Shown piece by piece: positions 11,791 through 22,027 of a DNA stretch of 64,000 nucleotides. The first letter of the stretch is position 1. Each line of letters opens with the position of its first letter. The notes beneath the pieces were generated by a model that saw nothing but the letters and a program-made list of their open reading frames with translations, was not told the origin of the DNA and made no database searches. Position numbers and translations under genes: made by a program. The stretch spans positions 98,353,412 to 98,417,411 of the forward strand of contig CM060962.1 in assembly GCA_030765045.1 (NCBI GenBank), in the 5' to 3' direction. Origin of the DNA: Tenodera sinensis (lineage: Eukaryota > Arthropoda > Insecta > Mantodea > Mantidae).

Positions 11791-11928
11791 AGAATGGCAC
11801 TGAATTCTCAAACCAGTTCATATTTCTCCTGGTAAACCACAAAGGCAGTCTCACATCAGAGACAATTAGCCCAATGGTGACTTACTATTGTAAGTACTTT
11901 ATGTCCCAGGATTAAATAAGCTTCAGAA

Positions 11929-12097
11929 GGTAATTATTATTTATTTATGCCAACAAACTTACTGTTGGTTCAAGTCCCAGCTGTGGTATTGAATTTTTAA
12001 GTTCCAGTTCTACCTCTCAAACTTTGCCCACACACGGCTTGTGTGTTTAAAAACACCAACAGTAAGTTTGTTGGCATAAATAAATAATAATTACAAT
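11929..12097. repeat. Palindromic unit with about 38-bp inverted arms
   Basis: Left arm 11929-11966 (TAATTATTATTTATTTATGC...) is the reverse complement of the right arm ending at 12097 (...GCATAAATAAATAATAATTA). The arms enclose a B-box SINE-C piece and a GC-richer stretch with CACACACGGCTTGTGTG, itself a small hairpin. It looks like a foldback element or a template-switch product. Confidence 0.75.
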
Positions 12098-12375
12098 CTA
12101 TTTTTTATTTAACATATTAAAAATATTACATAATATAAAGTGACCTACTTTGTCACAATTTACAACATTTAAGAATATTCCATTAACTTCTGGAACTAAA
12201 AAAAGTGAATTAGGAGAAAAAGAAATTATATGTATAAAAAGGTTAATATCTTCTGCAAAGTGATAGCGGTAACTGAATTTTGATTTTGAGTAGACTTAAA
12301 TTATGAAAATTAATATTTTAATTATTGATTTGTGAAATGATTCAAATGGTTGTGAAAAATACAAAAACATAATAC

Positions 12376-12626
12376 CTTTAGGATCTAGCATGTCTGGATC
12401 AAAAGCAATTTCATCAGTAACACAAGCTTTCCACTGCATTATATTCCGTCCAATCATTAAGCAAGTAAGTGTTTCACCTAGTGTAGTCTTCGCATGTCCT
12501 GGTACATAAGTAATAGTTCCCTCCTGATTACCACTTTGTCTGCTCCAGAAAACCATTCCATATGTATCCGAGGCATTCAGTGTGATTAAGCCCTGCATTT
12601 CCCGCACCATTATAGGTAAAGAGTGC
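12376..12626 (-). CDS. SZT2: SZT2 exon G
   Basis: Frame with SSRHSLPIMVREMQGLI near the start and LTCLMIGRNIMQWKACV later. I recall a similar block in vertebrate SZT2, including a 'LLLGRNxxQW' motif after a 'SRFLLPSILSE' region. The acceptor TTTACAG|GCAC is at 12627-12628; the donor CTAAAG|GTATT is at 12374-12375. Exon F ends with two codon bases and this exon supplies the third (Arg), then runs 83 codons and ends after one base (251 bp). SZT2 is the large KICSTOR scaffold that brings GATOR1 to the lysosome in nutrient control of mTORC1. Confidence 0.82.
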
Positions 12627-12867
12627 CTGTAAAGGAAATTTTATTACTGGGATGCAGAAAGTGTTAACAACATGTCTTTTTATCTGTGATCTTTAAATTA
12701 ATATTATTGGTAGTCCAAGCTAAACGTCAAACATTCAATTCAATTTATTCATCCATTTAATCATGCAATACCATTTACATTGACATGCATAAAAATTAGC
12801 ACATTCCCATGGATCACATTAGTAGCTTCCGTCCATAAAATTTCCACCTTCAGGTGACCCACGTATG

Positions 12868-14909
12868 CAGTGGCGTAGCGCGATGTGTGGACTTGGATAT
12901 GCACTTTGAACTTGTGTTAAGCGTATGCATACGCATATGTGAAATTTCTAAATTCTACAATTATTACCGGATTTTGTTCAAATTCATATCAGACATAAGA
13001 CATCTAAGGAATAATGTACATACAACTTTTTATTACAATATCTTTACCTTTAAATTTATTATCTTTCTTACAATTAGCTATTTTTGGCAGCACACCTGAA
13101 ATGCTACACATGATGAAGATTTCAAAATTTTGATAATTTTAAATATTATTCTGTTATAGATAAGCACTCTCAAAAGAATGTTGGGAACAGAAAATTTGGT
13201 AATGCTTTGGTTTATTAACCTCTTGAGCGATGGCCATTTAAACGTCCGCGAGCCGAGAACTGCTAGCATTTAAATTGTTAAATGCTCTTCGTATATAAAC
13301 AGCTGTATTTTGTGTAAATATTAAGTTATTTTAATGAAACAAAACCTGGTATAAAACTCGTTATTTGCAGTATAAATGTACGTCATCAGAAAAGTTGAGT
13401 CATATTTACAAAACGTTGAAATGGCACAATTTTGTTTCACTGTGGTGAAAAGTCAACTTTGCTCTGTTGAACGCATCTAATATAAGTTCTCGGAAAGATT
13501 CAGTAAAGAAACACCCATTGTATGTGTGGCTAATGCGTCAGCATACTGTGTAATAAAGCGCTACTGCATGCGTGGGCTCTTGAGTCATCAGAATAGACCA
13601 ACATTACAACTTTTGCTTACGCGAGTTTCGTAACTGAGTAGAGTCCGTGTATTTCTTTGTTGAAATGCATACGTATTCTTTCCTGCTTGTAGCTGAAGGG
13701 AGAAGTGGTATAAAAAGGTGTTTTTGCACCAACTGGATATAACCATATACAATTGTTTGGGGATTTGGACAGCTCTCTAAACCCACACAGGACAATGACC
13801 GACCTTGTCTACCGACTATAAATAACTCGCAGCCTAATTGAACAATACCACGTTGGGGGTTGAAAATCCAAAACCCCTGCACCCCTCAGACTGCAAGGAA
13901 AACATTATCCTAAAAGGATACCACCAACAGCAAAGAAGTCCTGCCCATTTCGAAAGTGTTTCGTGTGCCGCAAGAAGGGAATTCGCGAATGTGGAGATGT
14001 AGGTACCCTTGTGTGTTTATCCCTGTTTTGAGGTAAATCACTGCAGAACGAACATATTAAGGTAAGCCAATAAAGTATATAGACCTTACTAAAATGTTTC
14101 ATAAAGGGAAAATTATAATAAGTTGAGTTGGATAAGGGATAAATAAGGGTTAAATGCTTAAACGCACAGGACGCCCATATCGCTCATCCGCCATTTTAAA
14201 TGGACGTGATTTCACGTCGATATCCCTCAAGAGGTTAAATAAAAAGTTTTAACGTTGAAAAAATATTTTTTTCACAACTTTTAGTTTTCATAGAACTATA
14301 ATTCACCAACTGGTAAATATTAAAATTATAGAAAAATCACTTCTACTATTTTTTTCTGCATCCTCAGTTTGTTGATTACAAGCATTCGGATTCCATATTC
14401 AGAGCAGTAGGTTTCCAGGAAATGTTTTTCTCATAGTGAACCACATGGATGCACAGGAGCAATGTGCATACCCTGCCTTCGATTTCCTGCCATATTTTTC
14501 TCTTACATGTTCACATACAGTACTGTTCAAAATGCTGCTTATTGTACTCTGATACAGAAGAAGTTAAAAATATAAAATTAACCTTCACTGCCAAACAAAA
14601 TACTGAAAAACTTAGCTTTAAACCTCATTAGCATTAACAAGCAAGATGCACTTTTCTGTGTTACATCCACTGCACAAGCACATCATTTGATGTGACTGGT
14701 GTGAGATGAGCACAACCACCAGCTGCTCTGTTTCAATCCTTGGCATGATACACTAACAATACTAATTCATAACAGATTGTTGTTCGAAACATACTTCTCA
14801 GCAAGCATTACACCAATTGTATTAGTATATAGATAACAGAAAAAGTTAACAAACAACAAGTGGCATGGTATGCAGCACCTCACCCACATCCATTGACGCT
14901 ACGCCCCTG
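12868..14909. mobile_element. Non-autonomous hAT-like element with CAGTGGCGTAGCG termini
   Basis: Left end CAGTGGCGTAGCG at 12868 and right end CGCTACGCCCCTG ending at 14909 are inverted copies with one mismatch. CAGKGGCGTAGC is a terminus seen in hAT (Tip100/ZBED-like) elements. Flanking 8-mers CACGTATG (12860-12867) and CACATTTG (14910-14917) agree at six of eight positions, as for an aged 8-bp duplication. No transposase is visible inside. A younger piggyBac derivative (13219-14234) sits within it; without that the unit is about 1.0 kb. Confidence 0.6.
13219..14234 (+). mobile_element. piggyBac deletion derivative, copy 1
   Basis: Bounded by TTAA at 13215-13218 and 14235-14238, with inverted ends CCTCTTGAGcGAT / ATCcCTCAAGAGG. 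The interior keeps only a transposase C-terminus on the plus strand near 13917-14030: RIPPTAKKSCPFRKCFVC and RKKG, the zinc-finger tail of piggyBac transposases, followed by stops. A copy in the opposite orientation, about 97% similar by eye, lies at 26316-27332. No active-site Asp residues remain, so movement would need enzyme from elsewhere. Confidence 0.8.
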
Positions 14910-14917
14910 CACATTTG

Positions 14918-16316
14918 ACTCCACCCCGCTGGTATCTATTCTCTATGTGACTGGCCTGAAAAACAATTCAGGAACACATAAATGAACCAATGAACATTGT
15001 TATAATCAACGTAAAACGAAGGGATGATTTGGATATCACCTCTCTGAAAGTGTCTACATCACAAACGGGCTTCCAACTGCATACCTCCTACGTCATTGTA
15101 GAGCCTATATTGGCGGTGCTGAGCCTAATGCACATGACCCAATATGTGCGGATTGTCTTTCAGGATTTTCAATCAATCTGTGGACTCAAGCAATAAGTTC
15201 CTCCACTGGCATTACAGCAGTGCCATACACCATACTCTCCACACAACCCCATGGAAAATAGTCGAGAGGTTCTACATCTAGCAACCATAATGGCCATAGA
15301 AGTAATCCACCTCTACCAATCTATCGATTTTGATATGCGATGTTGAGGTGATTCTGCACAGTTACATAAAAGTGTACTGGAGCTCACATTGGCTATTCCT
15401 ACCGCTGTTGACAGGTACGTGTCACACTGCTGTTAAAATGTTACTGTACTGGAAACTACACAAGTAACACAGTAGGATGTGTACCAAGGACACTATGGAG
15501 GAATGTAGCGCATTGCAGGAATGTTATTAGGCTCAAGTCATTCATCCACAGTACACAGATAGCTAAAGGATTGCACACCTGTGTTAAGATAACAAAGCAA
15601 ATCTTAAATTGCCACAACCGGTCATTCTCCAACTTCTATGCTCCCCAACACCCAAACTGTGTATTTCTGAACAGGGTTCCTTCTTAAAAATCGATCAGTT
15701 TGCCATCCAGCACAACATATTAAGCATTGTCAGTGTTTTTTTTTTTTTTGAGTCACCTTGTATATTGCTATGCTGGAGTGCTGACCTTTTTCTACACAGT
15801 GATCAGTTCAGGTGAAAACTAAATGCACATTAATAGTACTTTGGATACAATGTTTGTGTATGTTATTATGTAAAATGTTTGAAAGTGATGTCCTCCCACC
15901 TCAAATGCTGCTAATTCTAATGTACCTTTGCAAATGAAAGTATACTTAACTTGGAATAATGGCTTACATGAGCAACACTTCACACATCACTTGAGTAGTT
16001 TATTTTAGGTTCATAAATATTGCCTTAGCTTCTGGTGAATTACCTCAAAACATTTTGCCATATATTATTATGACATGCATGTGAGCAAAATAAACTGTTT
16101 TAATTATTGCAAAACTAGCATTGTTGGCTGAGATTCTCAGGGCATATATGTTTTTACTTTACTTATATGAGAGATACATTGCATGTTTTCCAATAAATTG
16201 TTTTGTGTCCTTAAGTCGATGAAGATTGTTTCTGGTTTGTTACTGTTTCATTTCTGAGTTATATCCATTCACATTTCTTCATTATATGAAAATTAAGACA
16301 AACAGCTCTTTCAATC
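14918..16316. other. Unassigned intronic sequence
   Basis: No gene or known repeat recognised. A slightly GC-richer stretch at 14920-15660 contains open frames without motifs and may be an old unidentified element. A T-run lies at 15737-15750. Confidence 0.45.
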
Positions 16317-16375
16317 CACCAATATCACCAATAACGTAGAAACCAACAGCTTCACTTATCTAAATATGAGGTGTA

Positions 16376-16639
16376 AACATTAGACACACTTCACTTCACT
16401 GTCTGTATACTAAATACATTTAATTTTTTGAAGCGTTTGGCTCCTTAGCTAAGACATAACTTCTGTTCACTATGGTTAGTCAGAACATAATAACGACCTG
16501 TTTAATCAACATTAGACACACTTCACTTGACTGTGTGTATACTAATATATTTAATTTTTTGAAGCATTTGGCTCCTTAGCTACGACATAACTTCTGTTCC
16601 CTGTGGTTAGGTCAGAACATAATAACGACCTGTTTAATA
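16376..16639 (+). repeat. 132-bp tandem duplication near the Penelope 5' end
   Basis: Units 16376-16507 and 16508-16639 start with AACATTAGACACACTTCACTT and differ at only a few positions. Repeated 5' segments are common in Penelope-like elements with tandem pLTRs. Confidence 0.85.
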
Positions 16640-16790
16640 AAAATCTTTATGAATTTAAACAATTTTCAAAATTACAATATAAGAAAAGACATACTGTTGC
16701 CAATATTTAGTGTTTGAACCTTTGTTTAAAAGTGAAAGTAACTCCAGGTTTTGTTAGAAAAACATTTAAATTTGATAATAATAGTGCTCA

Positions 16791-16994
16791 ATCATCGATT
16801 TCACCTGCATTTCATATCATCCTCTTTCTCACTATCATATCTGGTGCTTGGCTGACCACCCGCTTTCAGGTCTTCACTGTCTAGTCCATTGGTTCCTGTA
16901 CTCCCCGACAGGCATCTGGCCCTATGCACTGGCTTGTAAGTCCTACGTCCTACATAAGGGGAGGGTAACCAGGCAAAGAAAAAAGAAGAAAAAG
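16791..16994 (+). mobile_element. SINE family A, copy 3 (5' truncated)
   Basis: Matches the body and tail of copies 1 and 2 from ATCATCGATTTCACCTGCAT onward but lacks the tRNA head. The 14-bp target-site duplication AATAATAGTGCTCA is perfect (16777-16790 and 16995-17008). It lies inside Penelope-like element 1 upstream of its coding region, so it is younger than that element. Confidence 0.9.
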
Positions 16995-17150
16995 AATAAT
17001 AGTGCTCATTAAAGAGCAGTAGAAAGAAAATTAATTGAAGTGGAAAGGGTTTTTCACTTTAAACGGTTGAACAACACTGAATTAGAGTTGTATCAATTAC
17101 ATTTAAAACTAATACATAACTTGGGTAACACAATTTGAATTAATTTTGAA

Positions 17151-18620
17151 TTGAAATTGTTCGACTATCTCAATTTTAGTATGAGAAACACAACTACGAA
17201 ATTAAAACACAAGCTAAATCAATTATGCCAAAAACGGAATAAACTGAAGACAAAGAAACAGATCAATCCAACAGATGTGATAAAACATTCTAATTGTGAT
17301 TTAAATGAAAGGGAACTCCATTTCCTAAATAAGGGTTTAAAAATATGTGTAAATGTTTTTAAAAAATACAGAGGATTATATGGCAGATATTGAAACTGCC
17401 AGTCAATATTTAGATGAAACTGATAAATCCTTAATCAAAAGGAAATGCAGGATTTGAGTAAATATCACCCCAATGGAAATCATAATAATCAGATCATTGA
17501 GGGAAAAAGATATTGAGTGAGTGAGTGAGTGAGTGAGTGAGTGAGTGAGTGAGTGAGTGAGTGAGTGAGTGTGAGTGAGTGAGTGAGTGAGTGAGTGAGT
17601 GTGAGTGAGTGAGTGTGAGTGAGTGAGTGAGTGAGTGAGTGAGTGAGTGAGTGAGTGAGTGAGTGAGTGAGTGAGTGAGTGAGTGAGTGAGTGAGTGAGT
17701 GAGTGAGTGAGTGAGTGAGTGAGTGAGTGTGTGTGTGTGAGTGGTGTTTAAGGGCCCATCACAGCTAGGTCATTTGGGCCCCGGAAAAAGATAATATTTA
17801 TACTAAACCTGATAAAGGAAATGCTATTGTTATTTTGGATGAATCTGATTATTTTAACAGAGTAGAACTTTTACTTCAAGGTGGGAATTACAATAGAATT
17901 AATAATGACCCATTAAAATCATGCATTACAATCTTTGGTAAAGTTCTTAATGAAGTAAAACTATATCTGATGAAGAAATGCATATTTTAAAAGTCAATTA
18001 TCCAGTTTTATCCAGAATGTATGCACTTCATAAACCAGGGAACAAAATGAGATCCATTATTAATTGTGTAAATTCACCTACTTACAACTTACCTAAATGG
18101 TTGAATAGAAAATTCAGTACGTTTTAACAATTTGAAAGTTTAAGTATAAAAAATTCTGTTGAATTAGTAAAAAAGATCAGAAACACAGTGTTGTCTGCTA
18201 AGGATAAATTTGTTTCTTTTGATGTAACTTTATTTTCTAGCATCCCTAGCATTGAATTAACTAAAGAATTAATATATGAGTCTGTGAAGCTTACAAATCT
18301 TCGTTTGGAACAAAAATTTTTCAGGTTTAATGACAATTTCCTTCAACAAACCTCTGGCTTAGATATGGGTAGTCCATATCACCATTTCTTGCTAATATTT
18401 TCACAAATTTTTTCGAAGTACACATCACTAAAACATTCCCTTTAATTTTTAAAACCTGGTATAGATATGTGGATGACATTTTTGCTATTGTGTCTGAGAA
18501 ACCGATTAGTGATGCTTTAAAGCTTTTGAATTTACAAGATAAAGCCATAAAATTCACTTTAGAAATTGAAAACAATGGTTGTCTTCCATTCCTGGATTTA
18601 AAGTTCATGAGACAAAAATA
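17151..18620 (+). pseudogene. Penelope-like reverse transcriptase, broken
   Basis: Pieces in order: LNERELHFLNKGLKI near 17310 (N-terminal block), YTKPDKGNAIVILDESDYF at about 17800-17850 (a 'KADKGNAVV' type motif of Penelope RTs), VSFDVTLFSSIP near 18205 (motif A), MGSP near 18365, and YRYVDDIFAIVSEK at 18460-18500 (catalytic YVDD), then NNGCLPFLDLKF. Several frameshifts and stops occur, and the (GAGT)n cassette interrupts it at 17513-17782. Removing one copy of the duplication with the cassette restores the frame around KDNIYTKPDKG. Confidence 0.8.
17513..17782 (-). mobile_element. Mobile (GAGT)n cassette, copy 1
   Basis: About 228 bp of GAGT tetranucleotide with a few GTGAGT interruptions, then a unique cap GTTTAAGGGCCCATC...GGGCCCC (about 17746-17782). 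The whole is flanked by an 11-bp target-site duplication GGAAAAAGATA (17502-17512 and 17783-17793). It sits inside the Penelope RT pseudogene. A second cassette with the same cap is at 27906-28287. Read on the minus strand it is a 40-nt head followed by a (CACT)n tail, as for a retrotransposed unit ending in a simple repeat. Confidence 0.85.
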
Positions 18621-18954
18621 AACTGAATTTTGGCATTCCTAGAAAGTTAACACATATTGATAATTACATAAAAAAATAAAAGCTTTAATCCTCCTTCACA
18701 TAAATTCACAGTTTTCAGGAGTCTAATTTATAGACTGATAAATATACCTTTTAATAAGGAAAAATTTAACAGGGAATAGAATACACTACCAAAGCGGCAT
18801 TAATGGTTTTAGTACACAATTCATACATAAAAATATAGAGAAATTTGAATATCAAAAGGCTGTAAACGAAGCTTCCATTATCATAAAAATAAAAGATGAC
18901 TGAAAATTTAAAAAGTTTACTTACTATCCTTGGGCTAATAAAAAATTTACAAAA

Positions 18955-19360
18955 ATGTTTAAAGAACATGGTATAACTTTGGCTCTACAAAATAAATATA
19001 TAAAAAATTTGCTAGATTTTCCTAAAAAGGACAAAATTCCTGATTATAAAAAGCCTGGCATTTATCAAGTTGCCCGTCTGGATTGTGATAAGGTTTACAT
19101 TGGCAAAACAAAATGTCATCTAGAAACCAGAACAAAGGAACATTTTAGAAATATCAAGTACAAACAGAAAAATCAGTTGTGGCAGATCATTTCTGGTCAT
19201 TTAATCATGAAATAAATCCAGAGGTTAAATTATTAAAGCAATTAAATAGACCCACTGATTTAATGTTTTGGGAAAAAATATTCATTTTGAAAAATAGGGA
19301 CCCTGTTATGAATTTCGAAATACTGCCTATTGATTCTGTTAGTGAATTTGTTTTGTGATA
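18955..19360 (+). pseudogene. Penelope-like GIY-YIG endonuclease domain
   Basis: Contains KPGIYQVARLDCDKVYIGKT (the GIY...YIG pair), ETRTKEHFRN (Arg of the second motif) and, after a frame change near 19200, HFWSFNHEINPEVKLLK and FWEKIFILKNRDPVMNFE (the Glu helix). The order is standard for the C-terminal domain of Penelope-like elements. The upstream block MFKEHGITLALQNKYIKNLL links it to the RT. Confidence 0.8.
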
Positions 19361-19570
19361 AGAGGAGGTAGTGATGTCATCACACATGATGCCATTGCGG
19401 GTGACATGGTTGCTCACAGCAAGATTGAACAAGGTCAGTTACCTTGAGAATGGCAGGAATACCTGTTGAAACACGCTTAAGAAAAAAAGTGTGTAATGTT
19501 TATACCTCATATTTAGATAGATAAGTGAAGCTGTTGATTTCTACATTACTGGTGACATTGGTGAATTATA

Positions 19571-19593
19571 TTGCTTCACTGTTAATAGCTTCA
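19571..19593 (+). repeat. Recurrent 23-nt motif TTGCTTCACTGTTAATAGCTTCA
   Basis: The motif occurs just outside the right inverted repeat of Penelope-like element 1, and again at 28909-28931 (one change) and 32133-32155 (identical). Each time GATAAGTGAAG or its complement CTTCACTTATC is nearby, so these look like solo Penelope ends. Confidence 0.7.
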
Positions 19594-19983
19594 GGTGTGT
19601 ATACTAGAATCTTTTTCAGTGTTCAATACAAGACTGTTCAAAACTACAGTTACATTTTATAGAAAGCAGCCAGTCAGTGTTTATTTTATGGATCAAGGCT
19701 TCACGGGTGATCAGCCGTGTTAGGTTTATAAATGTCGAGCTTTCGGCCATTGTAGACTCCATTGCCATCTTCAGGAAAGATGAAAAAGTCTCCTCAGTTT
19801 TCCAAATATATACTATAGTTTGGAGGATGTGGGTTGTGTTGTCCTAGCCAATGAGCTGGTGATGGTCTGTGACTGGGCCTGCTGTTGTGAGGTATGTGTA
19901 TACTCGGCTGAAGTGTTTTCCTGCGGGTACGAACTTTGTCCGGGGTTGCCGGTTGGGGTGTCTTCCCACGGGTACGTATTTGA

Positions 19984-21188
19984 AAATAATACTCAAAAGA
20001 CTTACGAACCACATAATCAGAAATAACTTAGTAACTAACGAACAATTCGGATTCTGGGCACAACACTCGACAACGCTACAACTATTGCGAATGACGGAAT
20101 CCATCACGCGAGGATTCAACGAAAACCGATCCACAGGGGCCATCTTCCTGGATATTGAACGGGCCTTCAATCACGTGTGGCACGCTGGTCTACTCAGAAA
20201 GCTCATATCACTGGAATTCGCGGACTCTATGATAGCCATAATAAAGGACTATCTATCTCACCGAACGTTCCGCACGGCAGTCGAAACAGAGACATCAACG
20301 CGACGGCCAATCAGGGCAGGGGTCCCACAAGGGAGTTTATTGGGGCCCACCCTCTTTAATATTTACATAAATGATTTACCAGAGACGATAAGAGTAGACC
20401 GATATCTATATGCGGATGACACAGCACTTGTCACACAATCAACCATGCCGAGGATTATACGCAACAGGCTACAAAATGCTCTAAATGATTTAGAGCCATG
20501 GCTCACGAAATGACGCATAAAGGTAAATACCAGAAAAAGCCAGGCAATTGTATTCACCAAGCGAATTAAGCACTGTCATGGTAAACATGGCCTTCAGCCA
20601 CTAACGCTTGGACAAGAGCCAATCCAATGGAACAGCAAAACCATCACCTACTTAGGTGTAACGATGGACCAGGGCCTTACGTGGAAACAGCACGTAGACA
20701 CCGTAAGAGCCAAAGTCAATACACAACTCAATAAGCTATTCCCAATAATCAATACAAACAGTACTCTAAAGTTAGAGATGGGCACAACGCTTTATAAAAC
20801 TCTAATCCGGCCCATCCTAACATACGCTGCACCCGTATGGGGACATGCAGCGAAAACACACATAAAGAGACTGCAAACGATGCAGAATAGAGTACTCCGA
20901 ATAATCGCGAGACTACCTGAAGTAGCTCAAACGCTCCAATTACACGAGGAGCTAAAAGTGCATTCCATTGAACAATTCATAAAAAGGCTCACCTGTAACT
21001 TACTTGATAAGAAAAACAAAAACCACAACGAACTAATTCAAAACCTAGGGAATTATGATATAACGCACGACAAACATGCAAGGCCACTATCTCTATTCCA
21101 GAGAACTATTGGTCTCGGGGAGCCAGATGTTGCCATGCAACAATATCTGGACAATCTAGTTAATTACCCCGATGTTCTGCACATGTGA
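19984..21188 (+). pseudogene. Jockey reverse transcriptase C-terminal part, one nonsense codon
   Basis: The frame includes NLVTNEQFGFWAQHSTT, TGAIFLDIERAFNHVWH (motif A), GVPQGSLLGPTLFNIYINDL, RYLYADDTALV (catalytic YADD) and ITYLGVTMDQGLTWKQH. A single in-frame TGA at 20511-20513 interrupts 'LEPWLTK*RIKVN'; intact relatives have Trp there as far as I recall. Otherwise the frame is open to 21188. The low damage suggests a fairly young insertion, dead on arrival because the 5' part is missing. Confidence 0.85.
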
Positions 21189-21197
21189 ATTGTGCAG

Positions 21198-21199
21198 GA

Positions 21200-21255
<56 letters not shown>
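21198..21255 (+). repeat. (ACGC)n microsatellite
   Basis: About 14 tandem copies of ACGC in the jockey 3' UTR. Confidence 0.95.
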
Positions 21256-22027
21256 TTCATACCTACACTTTCTCTTCAGATAACCCTCAAGTCCTTATTT
21301 ATAAGGCGGACCCAGGGGGATGAGGGCCCCCTCGGGAGTGGCACTGGCTCGCACCTGCATTTCAGGCAGACTGCCCGCCAAGTGTGCACTCCAGACCAAC
21401 AGGCGATACAACGGACATGCACTCACCTAATTGACGATGCCGGATGGTATATCAACAATCTTAATTATGAATTGCAGACGACGCCATAAGGCGGAACGTA
21501 ACAATTATAATTTACTGTAGACTGACGACGCCACTAGCGCGCAAATTACCACTAATCTAAGAGACTAATTGTACGCACTTCCTTTGTTCTTAGTGTATGT
21601 ACATGTATATTTAGATTGTTTCAGGGATCCAGCATGCAGGGTATCGACACGCTCCCAGACTTCTGAGGCACATGAACAGACGTGGCGTATACACGACAAG
21701 CAACATAGCACCCTGATTCGTGACAGCAATCACAAATGACTCCTACCAAACCATCCATGACTCCGCTAGGGGGCAAGCTGGGCTTCGGTCAAGCTCGTCT
21801 CCAAGCTCCTAACCTTCTCCGTCTGGTTACGCTATGCGAACCAGCTCTATTTTCACCACTGAATGCGCAGGTGCTACAGGCAGTACCGCAGCAGGCTTTA
21901 ACCTACCTAATCCGGTGGATGGGGTTTTTTAGTGGGTATGGCCATCTTCAATGGCGACTCCCACAGTACCATGGGGTCTCGTAACAAGATTTTTCCCCTC
22001 CACCTTAAAAAAAAAAAAAAAAAAAAA

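Larger units (their letters stand above)
16317..19563 (+). mobile_element. Penelope-like element 1 with inverted terminal repeats
   Basis: The ends 16317-16387 and 19489-19563 are inverted copies of about 72 bp, sharing blocks such as CAACAGCTTCACTTATCT and AAATATGAGG. Inside on the plus strand are a decayed Penelope-type reverse transcriptase and a GIY-YIG endonuclease. Two later insertions lie inside: SINE A copy 3 (16791-16994) and a (GAGT)n cassette (17513-17782), each with target-site duplications. Frame breaks show it is dead. Penelope elements often carry partial, inverted 'pLTR' arrangements, so the inverted ends fit the class. Confidence 0.75.
19982..22027 (+). mobile_element. Jockey-type LINE, 5' truncated, with poly(A)
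   Basis: Begins inside the RT and ends in a 21-nt A-run at 22007-22027. Target-site duplication ACGTATTT at 19974-19981 and 22027-22034. The 3' UTR (21189-22006) is GC-richer than its surroundings and holds an (ACGC)n microsatellite. It is inserted in Penelope-like element 2 in the opposite orientation. Confidence 0.85.

Noticed and set aside
17513..17782. CRISPR array or in-place satellite expansion
   Set aside because: Repeats have no spacers, and the target-site duplications and shared cap show insertion, not in-place growth.
19494..19600. Hammerhead ribozyme in the Penelope end
   Set aside because: I looked for CTGANGA followed by GAAA; only CTGGTGA is present and no GAAA box in register, so not supported by eye.
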